Assembly: GCA_027575805.1 (NCBI GenBank)
Contig: JANBPU010000004.1
Span: forward strand, 274,797 to 338,796
DNA length: 64,000 bases
Source: Mycoemilia scoparia
Taxonomy: Eukaryota; Kickxellomycota; Kickxellomycetes; Kickxellales; Kickxellaceae
Direction: 5' to 3'
The notes under the pieces were generated by a model. That model was given only the letters and a program-made list of their open reading frames with translations. It ran no database searches and was not told the DNA's origin. The position numbers and the translations under genes are program-made. This document shows positions 62,044 to 64,000 of this stretch, piece by piece. Numbering within the stretch: position 1 is the stretch's first letter; the number at the start of each line of letters is the position of its first letter.

Positions 62044-62243
62044 GTGTCTGTTGTGGACTTGTGCAATAAATATTTATTGTCAATTTATTATACACATGTG
62101 GGAATCAGATAATATGCGTAAATGTGAGCTGTTTTTTGGTCAATGGGAATATACTATTATGGCCTTTGACGCGGTTGTGAAAAAAGTGCTTGTGAGGGTG
62201 TGTGTGCTGATGTAGCTGTGGTGTAAGCAATACGCGAAGGTGC

Positions 62244-63698
62244 TTAGATCATGGATTTTATAATGTCTTTAACTGGTACTAGTTCTGAAGAACCAACCAT
62301 GTCCCACCTAGTTACAAATAGCGTGAAGTGGTTGAAGCTGGTGTTGAGCATTGTGTCTAGCCCGACCTGGCTTATTTGGTGATAATGGTGGTAATACAAG
62401 TGGGCGTACACTCGAAGCAAGCGTCGGAAAATCATTGGAGCGGTCTGTGACAGAAACGAGGGATTGAACGGTGTGACTAACATTGATTGCAAAATAGAAA
62501 AGGTTGATGTTAAATATGCTATACAGCTTCTGTCTGATTCTGAATGTATATGGACCACGACTTATGAAGGGTGAGACTTTTGGTGGCCAAAGATTATTAT
62601 AGGGGTAATCGCAGCCAAATGTGTGTGACTAACCCCTCAAAAATAACTACCATCCATATGGGTAATAATTTATGAAGGGTGAAAGTTTACTAGTAAAATT
62701 GGACATCCATCTAGCTGTAATTGCCCCTATAACTGCTGGTTACCAAAATTTACCCTTCAAAAATAGCTACCCCCCTCCACATAGATCAGATATAAATAAG
62801 GTGGAAGGACTTACCAGGATCAACTGGGAAAACCTGTGGGTTGTCAAGAAAGCTGTTGACCCACTTCATAAGAAGCTTTATGTATTGGGCAGCTGGCATC
62901 TTTGTCGCCTTTTTGTATGTTTCTCCATCAGCCCAGAGATATTCATACCTAAATGGCAATATTCATCGGCATGTTAACATAATTGCATTACGCTGGTATT
63001 TTCCGTCATAAAATGTCCGGATAACATTAGCACGGTGATGTTAGTTTGTAACAACTTGCATTTGGCCGGCTGTCATAGAAGGACATGAGCCCTCAGTGCA
63101 ATGATGGCTTATTGATGCAAACAGCATGTTCAGGTGGTTATGAAAATCGACAACTATAGTTACAGAGAAATGTACGCCATCATCATGCTAATGTTAGTTT
63201 CAAAGATATTATCATGCATACCCCACCCCCATCGATCGATTCACAATCCATATTTTCGTCTTTCTCTGTCTCAATATTATTGAGACAGAGCAAAAGAAAA
63301 CAGCAACAAGGTAGACGCACGCCTCCAATAGTATTATTCGGGGAATATACTCACTATGACAGGCAACCCATTCGGCCAAATCTTCGCCTTCAGGTAATGC
63401 AACAGATGCTTTAAGACTCTTTTTGCCCAAAGTTGCTTCTGCAAATTGTCGTAGCTGGTATTTCATTGACCCGCCTGATATTGGTATTCCGTGGGGCGCA
63501 ATCATGGTGCCTGTTCCACTGCCCCGCCCCCGCTTGTTTGTCTTGACCGATGAATTCCGATTGCCCCACCTATTTTTAATATGTAAAAATGCTCATTTGG
63601 TATGTTGCTGTGTGGTTGGGAATAGTGTGCTCTGGCATTATACAGGAATTTGAATGCACAAATGAATGTTGAGATACTTGCAGTCCAAGAAAGTTCAT
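62244..63698 (-). CDS. MOB kinase activator
   Basis: Five exons: 63698-63682, 63569-63355, 63153-63060, 62948-62815, 62476-62244 (230 aa). The N-terminus MNFLGLWGNRN has a Lys/Arg/Gly stretch. MOB fold motifs are all present in order: [75 protein letters not shown] and [11 protein letters not shown]. The zinc ligands (two Cys, two His) are kept. MOBs activate NDR/LATS-type kinases in mitotic exit, septation or morphogenesis. I cannot separate MOB1 from MOB2. Introns 1 and 3 have GC donors (GCAAGT). Intron 2 carries a 27-bp palindrome and intron 4 two MITE-like elements. Confidence 0.93.
62548..62658 (-). mobile_element. MITE-like element, family A, copy 5, in MOB intron 4
   Basis: Left end TATATGGACCACGACTTATG, right end CTCAAAAATAACTACCATCC; core GGCCAAAGATTATTATAGGG. 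Abuts copy 6 in opposite orientation, sharing CATAT at the junction. Confidence 0.7.
62655..62774 (+). mobile_element. MITE-like element, family A, copy 6, in MOB intron 4
   Basis: ATATGGGTAATAATTTATGA left end and CCCTTCAAAAATAGCTACCC right end. Very close to copy 3 (shared TGAAGGGTGAAAGTT-ACTAG and TAAAATTGGACA-CCAT). Confidence 0.75.
63264..63290. repeat. Perfect 27-bp palindrome in MOB intron 2
   Basis: Arms of 13 bp, CTCTGTCTCAATA and its exact reverse complement, around one T. Could be a protein-binding site, an intronic hairpin or the tip of a decayed inverted-repeat element. Confidence 0.85.
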
Positions 63699-63761
63699 TT
63701 TGTTGGTGTAATAGTGGTATTATTGTTATTATTAATGGTTGTATGCCTTTCGATATATATA

Positions 63762-63783
63762 TATGTGTGTGTGTATATATATA
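63762..63783. repeat. (AT)n(GT)n(AT)n microsatellite
   Basis: Alternating purine-pyrimidine run in the 5' flank of MOB. Confidence 0.8.
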
Positions 63784-63924
63784 AAGAGATGATAAATAAA
63801 GCTTTGAGTCGATATAAATAGGATAGAAAGTCTTGAATTAACAGAACTAGATTTTGTTTGTTTTTATTTTTATTTGATTGAATAAAGAACAATCCAGACT
63901 TCTTTTGTGATATCACGGACAGTG

Positions 63925-64000
63925 TATGAGTTATTATTTTTGAAGGGTGACCATTTACTAACAGATGGTGATCGCCACCATAAATGCCTGCTAACAAAAA
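63925..64000 (+). mobile_element. MITE-like element, family A, copy 7 (cut by window end)
   Basis: Left terminus GAGTTATTATTTTTGAAGGG followed by TGACCATTTACTAACA, matching copies 1 and 2. The right terminus lies beyond the window. Confidence 0.65.

Larger units (their letters stand above)
60971..62243. other. Convergent region KH gene/MOB, 1.27 kb
   Basis: C/T-rich sequence from about 61180 to 61720 looks like a promoter/leader, followed by an (AT)n run (61726-61743) and a weak ORF at 61834-62043. No strong gene could be built. Confidence 0.4.

Noticed and set aside
1..64000. tRNA, rRNA, CRISPR or operon structures
   Set aside because: I looked for B-box-like GTTCGA patterns, long conserved rRNA blocks, regular spacers and ribosome-binding sites and found none; gene structure is eukaryotic.

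Overview
The window is nuclear DNA from a fungus. Genes lie on both strands and many are cut by short introns (about 70-130 nt) with GTAAGT/GTATGT-type donors and TAG/CAG acceptors. The gene content is fungal: a UCS myosin chaperone, CDS1, PRP18, an SSE1-type Hsp110, calcineurin B, a type I metacaspase, a CRIB-PAK-like kinase, a PPR protein and MOB. Several genes are missing from the familiar yeasts: an ABCD4-type half transporter, KAT14/ATAC2, a ZZZ3-like SANT-ZZ protein, a Mios-type GATOR2 subunit and NAD L-lactate dehydrogenase. With AT-rich intergenic DNA and abundant introns, this points to an early-diverging lineage (Zoopagomycota or Mucoromycota grade). That placement is inference, and I cannot name the species.

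Layout. 0-5 kb: UNC45-like gene and an unrecognised signal-peptide/TM protein (both -). 6.7-8.4 kb: six-exon EngB/Mrx8-type mitochondrial GTPase (+). 9.8-14.5 kb: intronless P5B ATPase (+), convergent with three-exon calcineurin B (-). 16.5-18.3 kb: small unknown protein and intronless LDH (+). 18.6-21.7 kb: mitochondrial LeuRS (-), divergent from eight-exon CDS1 (+, 22.7-24.7). 25.8-29.2 kb: multipass membrane protein and eight-exon PRP18 (+). 29.7-32.3 kb: Hsp110 (-). 33.7-36.4 kb: PAK-like kinase (+). 37.0-39.0 kb: ABCD4-like transporter (-). 40.7-42.4 kb: metacaspase (+). 42.8-46.7 kb: Mios/Sea4 (-). 47.1-47.4 kb: small ORF (-). 49.0-51.5 kb: ZZZ3-like (-), divergent from EMC7 (+). 52.8-54.1 kb: PPR (-). 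54.3-57.4 kb: KAT14 (-). 58.2-58.7 kb: stand-alone PCI winged-helix protein (-). 59.4-61.0 kb: KH protein (+). 62.2-63.7 kb: five-exon MOB (-).

There are no operons. Themes are mitochondrial expression (GTPase, LeuRS, PPR), lysosome/vacuole and TORC1 (P5B ATPase, ABCD4-like, Mios), chromatin (ZZZ3-like, KAT14), proteostasis (UNC45, Hsp110, EMC7) and Ca/Rho/Hippo-type signalling (calcineurin B, PAK, MOB).

The gaps and some introns hold short non-coding inverted-repeat (MITE-like) elements. I found four dispersed families (A-D), including a nested A+B insertion inside a C copy and insertions in introns of the GTPase and MOB genes. Exon models were built by hand from reading frame, splice consensus and family similarity. 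The three GC-AG introns inferred (two in MOB, one in ZZZ3-like) are the only solutions I found that keep frame and family alignment.
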